From Schistocerca nitens (lineage: Eukaryota; Arthropoda; Insecta; Orthoptera; Acrididae), in assembly GCF_023898315.1 (NCBI RefSeq), contig NC_064616.1:647586974-647650973 (forward strand): DNA of 64,000 nucleotides. The letters run 5' to 3'. Positions within the stretch are counted from its first letter, which is position 1, and every line of letters begins with the position of its first letter. Both the position numbers and the translations under genes were made by a program. The notes under the pieces were generated by a model. It ran no database searches. It worked only from the letters and a program-made list of their open reading frames with translations, and was not told where the DNA came from. Shown piece by piece: positions 22,380 through 34,483 of the stretch.

Positions 22380-23260
22380 TGAAATATGCGCTTCCAAGAC
22401 ATAATATTTCCTTGTGTGCTACTACTGCATACATGAAAGCCCTGCAGTTAATTTTTGTATGTTGGATAAATTTTGATATCACCTCACATTCCTTTGTGAG
22501 AAGGTTCCTATTTTCTTGGGATTCAAATAGAGTGGACATTTCATCACTGGTTAATATTCTGATGACTAATGACATGATACCCGTTGCAATTGCTCCATGG
22601 CACCTGTGAGTAAAGTCCCACGTTGGTTACTATAAGAACACGCAGGCAGTGATATCCGCTCACTGCAGTCAGAGCCAAGGTGATTTCTTTCTGTTTATGG
22701 CGAAGCGTCTGCTGCAGTGTCCACAATCAGCCAACATAAACAAATCGCGGCGGCATTGGGCACTGCTGATCGCTGCGCTTGTCGCGAGCCTCGACAACAA
22801 GAGCGCACTGTCTCTGCTAACGATACTATGGAGTTAATACATCTTACTTAACGTAATATGCAGGACGTGGGTTGGGTGAAAATTCAGTCTGTAACTTCCC
22901 ATAGCATTAAAATACTTTACAGTCATATTTGATGCAATATTTATTGTTGGTTGTCTCTCTAATGTTAATAGTATTGATTCAGATTGTGCATGCACACGAA
23001 TACACACACACACACACACACACACACAGTCATTGATTCCAGTGAGGGTGACAACTACGGTTTGTTGAACAACACATGCACGCGTCAGTTGCCCAGTTGG
23101 CGTCGAGTGGATGAGTTTTTTTAATTACCTTGCATTGCAATAATTGTAAGGAGGAGACTGAAAGTAAATGGACTTGTATGCTAAAAGCTGAGACAAACAA
23201 AGCTTGACCGATTATCAGATAACTGTCCACATGGGTTTTGTGGACGAGTATACTTCTAGT
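22380..23260. other. No gene; (CA)n run
   Basis: Only short open frames. A (CA)n microsatellite lies at about 23003-23027. Confidence 0.5.
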
Positions 23261-23261
23261 A

Positions 23262-23458
23262 GCCGCGCGGGATTAGCCGAGCGGTCTGGCGCGCTGCAGT
23301 CATGGGCTGCGTGGCTGATCCCGGCGGAGGTTCGAGTCCTCCCTCGGGCATGAGTGTGTGTGTTTGTCCTTAGGATAATTTAGGTTAAGTAGTGTGTAAG
23401 CTTAGGTACTGATGACCTTAGCAGTTAAGTCCCATAAGATTTTACACATATTTGAACA
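23262..23458 (+). repeat. tRNA-derived SINE, third head type
   Basis: Head GCCGCGCGGGATTAGCCGAG with GGTTCGAGTCCTCC; tail GTACTGATGACCTTAGCAG and GTCCCATAAGATTTTACACA. Target duplications are not clear. Confidence 0.85.
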
Positions 23459-23464
23459 TCTTTT

Positions 23465-23790
23465 TATGCTTTTAGTAACCAACCCACCCACGATCATTAC
23501 TTAAGATTTCTCGAATGCGTAGGGGAATTGATTTCATTAACTCGTAGACAGTGTAGCGTGATGGTTTACTTCCCAACATATGTTTTCTATATATGTCCAA
23601 AGGTCGCTTGCTTTTGTAGATACTGGTCCCTTTAATCCCACAAACCAACCAACCTTTAGTAGATCCACGTGGCAATGGCCTTGTTACCTCTGCCCACATA
23701 TTCTCTATCTGGTTGATGTTTGGTGATCGTGGAACAAACGGCAACAGCTTTATCCTCTCTTGCCCTGAAACCAATCTCGCACTGCTCTGC
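23465..23790 (-). pseudogene. Tc1-like transposase C-terminal fragment
   Basis: The minus-strand frame has LPFVPRSPNINQIENMWAEV, equivalent to the 'SPDLNPIEN.W' box with the catalytic Glu, then KSIPLRIREILSNDRG near the end. A 30-bp insertion (23625-23654) matches a SINE head and adds WLVCGIKGTS without breaking the frame. No terminal repeats were recognised and the N-terminal two thirds is missing. Confidence 0.7.
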
Positions 23791-24489
23791 TATGATGGAT
23801 GGTGCTCCGCTCCTGTAAATAAACTGTTATCTCGTTAGTTCATGTATTTATATTTAAATAACGTATTTGTAATAAGCACATTGGATTATTATTTTCCACA
23901 GTGTTTAAGAATTCAGGCCCTGTCATGTATAAGTGATCTATATTCAACAGTCCGATTAAGAATGTGGTTTACCCAGTCTATCATATGATGAGAGTCGCAG
24001 TCAGATATCCACATTAAGACTGCCTGGCTGAATCCGATTAGACCGATCTGGTATCGAAATGGAATTACAGAAATCGGATAATTTGAACGTCTGTATTGCA
24101 ACAATGCTGCGCACATAAATTCCTATGATGGAGTAACAGGTAGCAACTGTCTAAGAAAAAGTGAGAAATATGTCTACTAGCAGCAATGTAACGTAATTAT
24201 AAACCACATTTATGTGATGGAAATGCTGAATCGAACAATACACATCTATTTCAGTGGTGGGAAGATACACCATATCGGATTTGCTGATGACATAATGACA
24301 ATAATAATAATAATAGTAATAATAATAATCGCGTGTGGTGGATAGGGGAAACCCTCCCCCACATGGGTGGTACCGAGGAAATCAAATACTAGGGGTGAAC
24401 CAAATACTAACACTATGCTGAACGGCTACTCAATCCATTGAACCAAAATCCAGACACGTCTGAGTGAAAATCACCGCTACTCTGATCAC

Positions 24490-25570
24490 CGTCTGTTAGC
24501 TCAATGAGCTTGGCTGAAAATATTTGCTTTCAAAGGCTTCAACACACTCTGGTCCTGTCCGGTCCTGGTATCACCCAAGCAAAACCAATGAAACACAAGC
24601 AAACATGACCTATGCAAGCAAAGTCAACTTTACTCCAGGTGGTACACAACCCGGCTGTCGACAGGCGGCAGTTGGATTTTCGGATTCTGGGGAGTCCAGG
24701 TTAGCACGGCAGAGAATATCGAAGATCTCTGGTAAATTTCCCTACAAGCAATTAACATCCATTTAAAAGTAAACATCAATACATTGATTCAAACACGAAA
24801 ACTAAATAATCCCACAAAAGAAATCGACCGGCAAAAAATTCTCATCCTTGCTCTTCAAGAACCACGACTAACTGACAATGAAATCTTGCATTAGGGAAAC
24901 CATTGCATCTTCAAGGGTAAAATACAACAAAAGGTAGCGAAAGGCGTATCAATCTTCGGCATTGCATTTCTCGACCACAGATGTATCATCAACTCTGTCA
25001 AAGAAATTACACCCATCAACAATCAAAAGGTTCAAATGGCTCTGAGCACTATGGGACTTAACAGCGGAGGTCATCAGTCCCCTAGAACTTAGAACTACTT
25101 AAACCTAACTAACGTAAGGACATCGCACACATCCATGCCCGAGGCTGGATTCGAACCTGCGACCGTAGCAGTCGCGAGGTTTCGGCTGAAGCGCCTAGAA
25201 CCGCTCGGCCACCACGGCCGGCCCATCAACAAGCGACTTATGACTATGCTCATTCAGAGCCCCAGTAAAAAATATACACTCATCAATGCACGTGTCCCCA
25301 CCAACATCAAAAATAAGAAAAACACCGAAAACGTCGAAAAATTCTGGAACACACTAGAAAATACTATGAGCAAAACTCATCAAGATGACGTGAAAATACT
25401 AATCGGAGACTTCAAATCTCTATTTGGGACAGAAAATGCCTGTAGAAAAATCATTCGTACAAATTCAACACACCGAAACGCTTAGACCAAAGGCACGCGT
25501 CTGACTGACATTTGCCAACAATTCAACCACAAAAGGATGTCTTCCCACTTTAGGAAAAAACTAGTTCCCA
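24490..25570 (+). pseudogene. LINE endonuclease-domain fragment
   Basis: Open stretches read ILILALQEPRLTDNEIL, VSIFGIAFLDHR, then after a SINE NKRLMTMLIQSPSKKYTLIN and ILIGDFKSLFG, then RLTDICQQFN. This order (QE, then GDFN-like, then a 'TRLTDICQQF' block) is that of a LINE apurinic-type endonuclease. GDFK instead of GDFN, stop codons (e.g. after EILH) and the missing RT make it dead. The part after 25126 is duplicated, inverted, in the left arm. Confidence 0.7.
25023..25221 (-). repeat. tRNA-derived SINE, full copy straddling the right-arm inner end
   Basis: Flanked by perfect 11-bp duplications CCCATCAACAA (25012-25022 and 25222-25232). The inverted repeat begins at 25126, inside this SINE. 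Confidence 0.95.
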
Positions 25571-28500
25571 GGTAACATGCTTAGCTACCAGGTGCAAGCT
25601 GCTTTCGTTCGCCTTTCGAGACTCGCTGAAAGCCAGATTTTTAATTCTTTTGTAGCACAGCTACAAGCAGGCAGATAAAAACTCAATAAGGGAATCGTAA
25701 GACAACGCTCAAGCAAAATTCGTCTTGCTACTTTCAGTAACCCTTAGTGTCAGAGCGAAAACCTTACGGTACTGCCAAATTCATAATGCCACTTTTGTTT
25801 TCTGCCGACATATTTTTTGTTGTTATGAATACATGATTTTATCTATGAAATGTCACATTTTCATAATACTTACGAATGGAACAGGAAATGAAATAAATAC
25901 AGATCTTTTCGAAGTCAAAAGTCGGTAATATACTACTAATTCGTGTTAAAATAGGCTCAATCGTCTCACAGACACTTAATGCTTTAGTAAGATAGACTGC
26001 CGTCGTGATGTTTCTGTAGTAACCTGAATTTAATTTATATTAGTACAGTGAATATTTTAATTGCATTTTCCATTAGTTTACTAAACGCAACAGTAATTAT
26101 CGAAGAGAAATTAATCATCAGCAGAATTTTCTTGCACGATATCTAAAACGATCTGACAATGCTAAAGTTGTTTACAAATTCTACGCCTGTTGAAACCTAC
26201 TGGTTCTAACGATGTCATTAAACCAGAGTAGTTTTAAGAGCATTTTCGTCTAGAAATGAATTGCCTTGACGGTTGGTCGATCAAGAGCGGGAAAGGTAAA
26301 ATTTTACAAATATATGACGAGAGGGACAAGTGCTTGAGTGAGAGAGGTCTTCCCTATCAATACAATTGCCTGAGAGACGACTTTCCTATCAATCTCCTGG
26401 ATAGTTTTGTTTCTCAAAGCAACATAGTGCGTTGTCATGCAGTAGCACAGGTGATGTAGTTTTGTTGCTCGATTTCCTTACACTGCGACCAAAAGGTGTC
26501 TTAGTTGTTGGCAAGAAATTCCAGCTGTGTTGCACACACCCTGGGGGCAGAATTCGTAGCCCAAAACACACTTTTGGATTTATCAGATGTAAAATATTAT
26601 GTTCACACTACTCTTTCCTCGAGTTTACGACTTTTGGTGGGGCTCAGCCTTTCATTTCTTCTTAGGAAGTTAACGATAAAGGCATCATAACGCGTCACCA
26701 GTAATAGTACTGCATAGGAATGCTCGATGAGTTACCTGAAGACGTTCAATAATAGTCACTCCGTTGATTTTTGTTGTTTCGAATTAGAGCATGCAGTACT
26801 CCTACACCAGACTTCTGAACTTTGCCTGTTGGATGCAAATGTCGCATGATGGTAAAATGGTAATCTATCACATATATCAGTAAGCGAAACTTCCTTAATG
26901 TGGAAAATCATTCATGGCAGAACGATCTTTGTTGAAACACGAATATCTTTTTCTGGCGTATTTTTCCCAAAAGCACTCGCTCCAAACACAATTCAAATCT
27001 TTCTAGCTGCCTCCTCTGCATTCACCCCTCTGTTATACCAAAAGTAAACGTTGTGTTGCAGATGTTACACCTTTTTCCACTTGCGACTCAATTTTACAGT
27101 GCTTAACTGTAGTTCATGATTTTCAAGTATGCAAAATCCAATGCTTAACTGCAAGATGATAACTAGAACTTCAAATTCGAAAATGACAGTTGATACATAC
27201 ACTGACAGCGTGGCGCCGCGTTCACATGGGCGGCGCCGGATTTCAGGCGGCGGGTGGCGTCTGGCGGTGGCCGGTAGCCGCTGCAGCGCGAGGAAACGCT
27301 CGAACGTAAGCTGTTATGATCGCGACGCAGCCACGAGCTGTCCTGCGGAGTTGTTTCTGGAATACTTGTTATTGCTGCTGGGTAGAATGTTAAGCGAATT
27401 ATCTTCGATGCTCAATCAGACTCATAACTTTAGACCGAAATGTGGTTAAAGAAAAGAAAAGAAAACAGTTGGACGCGAACAGGCGACCATAAGTTTAGAA
27501 TGCACGAAGATGACCACTTCTTTTTTTTTTTTTTTGTCTCGTTTTGGTTCGTTAAATCTGCTCGGTGCGGACGTCGCAAGACACCCGTTTCAGTTCGTCG
27601 TTGATCCATTAACTCAATTTTTTTATTACAGAGGGTATCTAACCCTCTGACCGAACACGCTGAGTTACCGTGCCGGCTACTAGACCACAGGGTCACACAA
27701 TCCGAGAACATCTCGGAAGTGGACAACACTTCCTCCTAACACTTCCGCATCTAACAATGTTGCCAGATTGCCGAGGCGGTCAGTTTTATTGGCCACGTTA
27801 AGTGAACGACTCGGACTTAGTCTCTGTGGCGGCCGGCCGGCGGGCAGTTTTTATGTCTAAAACTGTACGCCAGTGTGGCGCTAAAGTGTGGTTATGGATA
27901 ATACATATGCTCAGATTGCGAATCTAACATCATCAATAAAGAGAGGGAAATGAAATAGGCTTCCTTCGTCTTCAGTAACATCAAATATATTTTAGTTACT
28001 GTATCTTAAATGAACTGCGCAAAAAATCATTTACCAGAATTAAATAACTTGTTAGCAACATCAGATGATATTAACAGCTTGCCGGCGCGTGTTAGCCGTG
28101 CTTTCAACGGCGTCATACCGCGGATCGCAGGGCTGCTTGCGCCGTCCGTTCGAATCCTTCCCCGGGCATCTATGTGTGTTAGATTAGGTTAGTTTAAGTA
28201 GTTTGAGGTCTAGGGGCTGATGACATAAGCAGTTTGGTCGCATAGTTCTTGGAGCCATTTTTTGACCTTTCACGTAAATTTTCTTTACATAAACGGCCGT
28301 ATCTTTAGATTGCGTTGACATAGAAACTCACTTTTTTACACCACCAAGGGACCGGGTACCGCAATAAGTGCGATACATTTCCGCTTATTATGTCTACGCG
28401 TTCTGGAGGTAAACGGGTTTTAAGGGTTGGTTAAACCGATAGACGGTCAAGAAAGTGAGACTAGTAGGGTTCCGTTTTTACCGGTTTAGGTGACGAAATC

Positions 28501-29812
28501 CTATCAACGAAAACAGCTACGACAGCTACTGAAGATGAAGGCCGCATAAATAACACCCCCTACTCTTTATCCGAAATGTGCTAGTTGCAGTCGATACATC
28601 AGCATATTAATCGTAGCTACGCTTTCGATCCAAATCACGTTTACAGGAATGCAAATAGTATCCATTTGCCTATATACGTGGTAATTCACATCCCAGTATT
28701 AATGCCACCGCGTTTTAGAAGTGCGAACATTCCCATTGCTAGCTAACTTATGAAACAGTTCGGCTAATGAACGTTTTCTGGCTGTGGCGAGTCTAGTGGA
28801 GAATTCGAAACAGTGTATAATACCATTTGCAGCTGTATAGCCGTTTATTTCCTGGGGTGGTGCAGAATTATCCTACTAAATTTACTCTCTCATAACAGTA
28901 TTTTGTTTTTTCGAAAAACATCCCGAATGATTGTCACATAAGCGGTGACATAAAGGAAGAAAATTCATGTTTTTGAGTCCAGAAAGCTCTATGCAACAGA
29001 AACTGCAGATGATTTTGCCATTTTCATTGCGAAATTGCCGGCTTATTCATGTCTGGGTTAATAATAGAGGGCTGTTTGCCTGGGTTGTCTGCTAGCGTAG
29101 TTGAAGGAAGGTCTGGTTTGTTTCAGGTTCTAATCTCGATGGAGGCGTATAGAATATCAGTAAAGCAATTTTAAGAAATTCTCGCGCCCCCAATACCTTT
29201 TATCGCTACCTTTATTCTGTACTGGCGCCCTGTAGATGTCAATATGACACTCTTGTAAAATTTCATACATGTTACCGCCTACTTTTTTAGCTTCTGTCAA
29301 TAATGGAATTGACTTAATTGTGGCACTTAATGATTTTTAACTGAATTTCGTTATGAATCTTCACGCATTGCTAAATTTGCACAGTTCCATGGTAGGTCAG
29401 CAACGGTAATCCAGTATGACTGGTCTGAACACAGACCGTTTCGCGGCCGAATGCGGATAATATTTTGCTAATTCGTAACGATCTGGGGTTCTTTGTCTTA
29501 CTAAAACAGTTATGTTATCTCGATAAGTTGAAATGTATTTTTTTGGTACAGTTCATACCAATTAGCGTTTCTTCCTTCAGTTCTGTCTTATATTTACGTG
29601 TTGTATTTAACACACTAATCAGCATTAATATAGTCTTACAAATGATTGAAAACAGCCTAAAAAAGTTCAGATAGTTTTTCAATTTCACGCCTGTGCATAG
29701 TATGTTGGTAGCACTTCGTCGCCTTGCCTGTTATGCTGTGTAGCAGACTTTAAAGCCGTGCGGATCAGCATAACGAAAAGGCGAGGGGTCTCGCTCGTTT
29801 TGTCCACGACTG
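25126..29812 (-). repeat. Right arm of the giant inverted repeat
   Basis: Reverse complement of 15687-20336. The LINE scrap and SINE continue without a break from the centre into this arm, so this arm keeps the older order of sequence. Confidence 0.9.
28081..28262 (+). repeat. SINE variant in right arm
   Basis: Inverted partner of 17238-17419; the pair shows no length change by eye. Confidence 0.75.
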
Positions 29813-29814
29813 TA

Positions 29815-30870
29815 CATGTGTATATACATACATAGAGGGCATGTGTGGAAAAAAAGGATAAAAAAAGAAGAAGGAAGAAAATGTATATATATGCACACCA
29901 TGTGTTTGAAAGAAAGAAAAAGAGTAAAAAAAATATTAAAAAGCATAAACAGAAAAAATTTTATATTTATTTATTTGTTCTTACGCAATGTATGTGTGGC
30001 CTGTAAATATGTCTATCTATGATCCGTGTGCCTCTTATAAATAGAATAGATTTTAAGTTTTTCACCTGCCGCTAGCCATCAATGTCAGAATAGTTTTTAT
30101 GTGTATTTGTATCTATATAGCTCACAGTCTATCAGAATTGTTACTGTAAAAACCTTTGCTATTGGGACTGTTGAAATTAGATTCAAAGCATGCACAGTCC
30201 GTCAGAATTACTGTAAAAACAATGTTACTGGGGCTGTGGAATTTAGTTGCAGTAAAGAAAGTATCTCTGCATTAGTTTTTAGCGTAGATTTATAAAAAAA
30301 AATTCTGACCAGTGTTACTGTTGTAGCGAGTAAGTTAAAAGTATTTCTGCATTGGGATAGCAGAGTCAATTTATACGTCAAGAAAACTATATTGTACCTC
30401 AAAAACTACATTGTACCTGAAGAATTATATTGTACCTCAAGAACTATATTGTATTTGTGTGAACTGAATAAAACGACGAAAAAATTCTTCACCATACGTC
30501 TTTGTAGTTGTCATTTACAAAAAACCTATTGCCTGTTGCATTATGTAGGTATATGTATACATAAAAGCTGTGCAGTAAGAATGGTTTCATGGAATTACGC
30601 CTATCGTGCAGCATGAACTAGAGTATGGGAGCAGGAGGCACGTGACTGTGTCCGCTTCCAAAGATATACAGTACACATGTCTAAAATTATATCACCTGTG
30701 ATTGAAGAAAACCACAGACATAGCATGTGGTTAAAACTGTACACTGTCAAAGAGAGAACAGGGTTGAAGAAAAAGAAAAAGAGGTAAATTCTTTTATTTC
30801 TCATTCAACTTAAAAGTAATTTTACATTTTCATAAGGAGACACGGCAACACTATTTTCATACATGTTCTT
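29815..30870. other. AT-rich stretch without a gene
   Basis: Contains short local repeats such as TATATTGTACCTCAAGAACT-like units at about 30386-30451 and a repeated 'GTCAGAATT..TACTGTAAAAAC' near 30130-30220. No recognised gene. Confidence 0.5.
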
Positions 30871-31329
30871 CTTCTTCTTCCTGAGTCGATGGAGAGAAGG
30901 ACAGCTGTAGAATCCCAGGTCTTGAATAGCAGCAAACTTAAAGATTCGACATGTCCATGAGATCTTCTCCTTCCCTTCACGTAGATGTGGTGTCCGTGTG
31001 GTTGAATAATTGAAGCGACGTCACCATATCTTTGTAGGATATGGCAGGATCATTCCAGTAAATTCCATGGTAGAAATGTGTTAACTACTTTGCACTCCTC
31101 CGTGTCTTAGCGCACTTCACATACTTGAAACACTTCAGACTTCAGTGATGCAATGTTTGCTGAGAATGTCTCTATTATTCCTGCATCTTCTGTGTACGCT
31201 ACAAATGCACCATCTTTAAATATGAACTGTCTATACTCACCATCATAGAAACCCTGAGCGTCTGCAATGATGTTAACGCCTTGAGATGCCACTGTGGAAT
31301 ACACTAGGTATGGTGCATCACCTGTTCAT

Positions 31330-32430
31330 TTATACAGCTCGTTGCACAATACCGGTGAGTGGGCAGTAGTTGATCACACGGTCATTAGAACTAGGGCATA
31401 TGCGGCAGTGTGTTCTGGGAAATTTGTCAAAGATTCAAATTCAATTCGCACATCTATAAGTCCAGACTTAATTATCTCGTTCTGTTTCGAGCAGTCTATT
31501 ACGATGATCGGTGATAGCTCCTTGAACTTCCATGACTGAGTTGACACCCTCCTCCATCTTCTTCAGCACTTTCATAGTAAGAAGCACAAAACCTCGCATA
31601 CGTGTCATATGCTACACTGTATACATTTTCATCCCACTGCAGGTGTAAATTGTCATATGGGTAGAATTCTGAGTTCAGGTAGACTTTGGCATTAGTTAAC
31701 TTGCAGTTGTTCGAACATGGAGGAATCATTTGCTATGTTCCATCTTCTATCAGTCTGAAACGCAAGTATTATGAATCTAGGTGTCTCTAGCTGCGAAGAG
31801 GTTTTAGTAGCCCATGTTTGTCTGCTCGCAGTCGGTAACACTGGGTACTCGAAAACCTCGTGTGAGTGAAATGTCAGTGACAGAAATGTACCGGAATTTT
31901 CCACTTTTAAAAGCTTCAAACGAAGCTCGTCTGGTACACTGATGTGAGGTATTTTCCATGTTATCTTGCTGATTGTGATCATAGTTTCCTCTTGAGCTCC
32001 TTGTACATATGAATTATTATCCGTCCCAGACCGTACCAGAATGAGTTCCTGTTTAGCGTTCATAATAATCTGCCTCATGTCCTCCAAGTTACCCACAAGC
32101 ATTTTTAGAGGTATAAATGCAGTAAATCGCTTGTACTCTGCAACTGTTCTATCCTCTGGATCGTCTATGAACCATTCCACATTTTCGAAACTATGCAGAT
32201 CCGCAGGTGATACAGAGACGTATGTTTTAAGGATTAATGTTATGCTGACATTGCGTGTCCGGTCGAACTCAGACCCATTGAGTTCATAGCCTATCTCTTG
32301 GAACAGGAATGCTAAAGCGTTATGTGTCACCTTGGATCCCACTGTATCGCTGCTGTCGGTTTCCTTGAATGACTCCCCTAGATATATGAAACTCTTGCAT
32401 GGAAGTGTCAGTGCATCTTGGTGCTGGATG
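31330..32430 (-). pseudogene. Capsid-like protein region of the virus-like fossil
   Basis: The core frame has ALAFLFQEIGYELNGSEFDR, FTAFIPLKMLVGNLEDM, KQELILVRSGTDNNSY and PRFIILAFQTDRRWN; the following frame has KVYLNSEFYPYDNLHLQW. These blocks match, from memory, a widespread arthropod family of double-jelly-roll-like capsid proteins in virus-like elements. A structural role in a particle is inferred, not shown. It is a fossil with more than one break. What else it could be: a domesticated paralogue, which the surrounding decay argues against. Confidence 0.5.
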
Positions 32431-32785
32431 AAAATCCTAATTTCATCGTTCTTGTTAAATTTGGTTGAAGCGTAAGTTGAGATCTAGAACTACAACGTGA
32501 CCAGAAAATTTATGGACAACTTTCTACAGGTCTTCACTGATCTGCTCTGTACCTTTAACAATAATCTTTACCCAAATTATTTTGCATTCAGAATCTGTAA
32601 CAAACTCAGTCGATATTATAGTATTACTTTGCGGCTATAAAAACGCTCCACTATAGGCTTACAGCCTATCTTTGCGATATGCATTCCTGTTGGAATTTAG
32701 AATTGCATTGCTATTAGCATCTGGTTTCACCAGCATTCTGTCGCTAGTAGTATGTGTGCCTTATTACTGTTCATAAGCGAAACTA

Positions 32786-33463
32786 AAAGCAAAACGAGGA
32801 TAATGGAATGTAGTCGAATTAAGTGGGGTGATGCTGAGGGAATTAGATTAGGAAATGAGACACTTAAAGTAGTAAAGGAGTTTTGCTATTTGGGGAGCAA
32901 AATAACTGATGATGGTCGAAGTAGAGAGGATATAAAATGTAGACTGGCAATGGCAAGGAAAGCGTTTCTGAAAAAGAGAAATTTGTTAACATCGAGTATA
33001 AATTTAAGTGTCAGGAAGTCGTTTCTGAAAGTATTTGTATGGAGTGTAGCCATGTATGGAAGTGAAACGTGAACGATAAATAGTTTGGACAAGAAGAGAA
33101 TAGAAGCTTTCGAAATGTGGTGCTACAGAAGAATGCTGAAGATTAGATGGGTAGATCATATAACTGTTGAGGAGGTATTGAATAGGATTGGGGAGAAGAG
33201 AAGTTTGTGGCACAACTTGACTAGAAGAAGAGATCGGTTGGTAGGACATGTTCTGAGGCATAAAGGGATCACCAATTTAGCATTGGAGGGCAGCGTGGAG
33301 GGTAAAAATCGTAGAGGGAGACCAAGAGATGAATACACTAAACAGATACAGAAGGATGTACGTTGCAGTAGGTACTGGGAGATGAAGAAGCTTGCACAGG
33401 ATAGAGTAGCATGGAGAGCTGCATCAAACCAGTCTCAGGACTGAAGACCACAACAACAACAAC
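32786..33463 (+). mobile_element. 5'-truncated RTE-type LINE 3' end
   Basis: Flanked by perfect 11-bp duplications AAGCGAAACTA (32775-32785 and 33464-33474). It encodes the post-RT end of ORF2 (FCYLGSKITDDGRSREDI, VWSVAMYGSET, stop, then RIEAFEMWCYRRMLKIRW, RRGRPRDEYTKQIQKDV) and ends in (CAA)n, the usual tail of this family. Same family as 51934-55253. One in-frame TGA follows GSET, at the Trp position in related copies. It interrupts the virus-like fossil. Confidence 0.9.
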
Positions 33464-33613
33464 AAGCGAAACTAGTCCTGGGACCTTTGCTATGACGCTC
33501 ATGTACTTCCCATTGTTACTACGCAACCTAATCTCTCGTATCTTATACATCTGATCCCTTGGCGAGATATAAACTGTCCAGTCACATTAATGTGACCACC
33601 AGTAGAAAGCTTG

Positions 33614-33807
33614 GTTCAAATGGCTCTGAGCACTATGGGACTTAACAGCTGAGGTCATCTGTCCCCTAGAGCTTAGAACTACTTAAACCTAACTAACCTA
33701 AGGACGTCACACACATCCATGCCCGAGGCAGGATTCGAACCTGCGACCGTAGCGGTCGCGTGGTTCCAGACTGAAGTGCCTTGAACTGCTCGGCCACTTC
33801 GGCCGGC
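33614..33807 (-). repeat. tRNA-derived SINE, family 1
   Basis: Flanked by perfect 11-bp duplications TAGAAAGCTTG (33603-33613 and 33808-33818), close to the tip of the Tc1-like element. Confidence 0.95.
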
Positions 33808-34483
33808 TAGAAAGCTTGAATAACCACCATTTGCAGTGCGAACCACTGCGAGACATGAGGGAAGAGAGTGAGGTTCTGGAAGGTATCGACAGGAATATGG
33901 TACCGTGCCGACACCAGTGCCATAGTCCGTTGCGCTGTTTTTGTCGGTTGAGGGTCCGTGGCGCGAACAGCATGTTCGAGCTGGTGAAACAGATTCTGGA
34001 TTGGGTTTAAAATCCTGTGTGTTTGGTGACCAGGGTAGTACGGTAAATGCATTCTGGTATTCATCAAACCACGCACTTACACTGTGAGATATGTGACATG
34101 TTGCATTTTCCTGCTACTAGATGTCACTGCGCCGAGGAAAAACAAACTGTATGCAGGAATAGACATGGTCCCCAAAGATAGATGCATACTTGTGTTGATC
34201 CAGTATGCCTTCCAGAATGATGAGATCATCGAGTGAATGTCACAAAAACATTCGCCATACCATAACACTCCCACCTCTGGCAATGACCCTTCCAATGATT
34301 GTTGTAGGTTGTTTGCTTTCAGACGTTTCACGCCGTACACGAAAACGGCCATATGTTCGATGGAGCATAAAACGTGATCCATCTGAAGAGTCACCTGTCG
34401 CCTCTCAGTGGGTCCAGTTATGGTACTGGGGCGCAAATTTTAACGTTCATCGCTGATGAACAGCAGTCAGCATGGGTACTCTT

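Larger units (their letters stand above)
15687..29812. mobile_element. 14.1-kb giant inverted-repeat element with Tc1-like tips
   Basis: The arm 15687-20336 is the reverse complement of 25126-29812, about 98-99% identical by eye. Each outer end starts CAGTCGTGGACAAAACGAGC, and each is flanked by TA (15685-15686, 29813-29814). The surrounding target ATG-TA-CAT is palindromic, as Tc1-family transposases prefer. The arms hold no convincing gene. They contain a variant SINE, a GC-rich tract, a dispersed repeat and a LINE endonuclease scrap. The 4.8-kb centre is not symmetrical. It may be a mobile fold-back unit, or an inverted duplication that happens to end at a transposon tip. No transposase able to move it was recognised inside. 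Confidence 0.8.

Noticed and set aside
15687-29812. Polinton/Maverick identity for the giant inverted-repeat element
   Set aside because: Polintons have 6-bp target duplications and polymerase/integrase genes. Here the flank is TA, the tips are Tc1-like and no such genes were seen.
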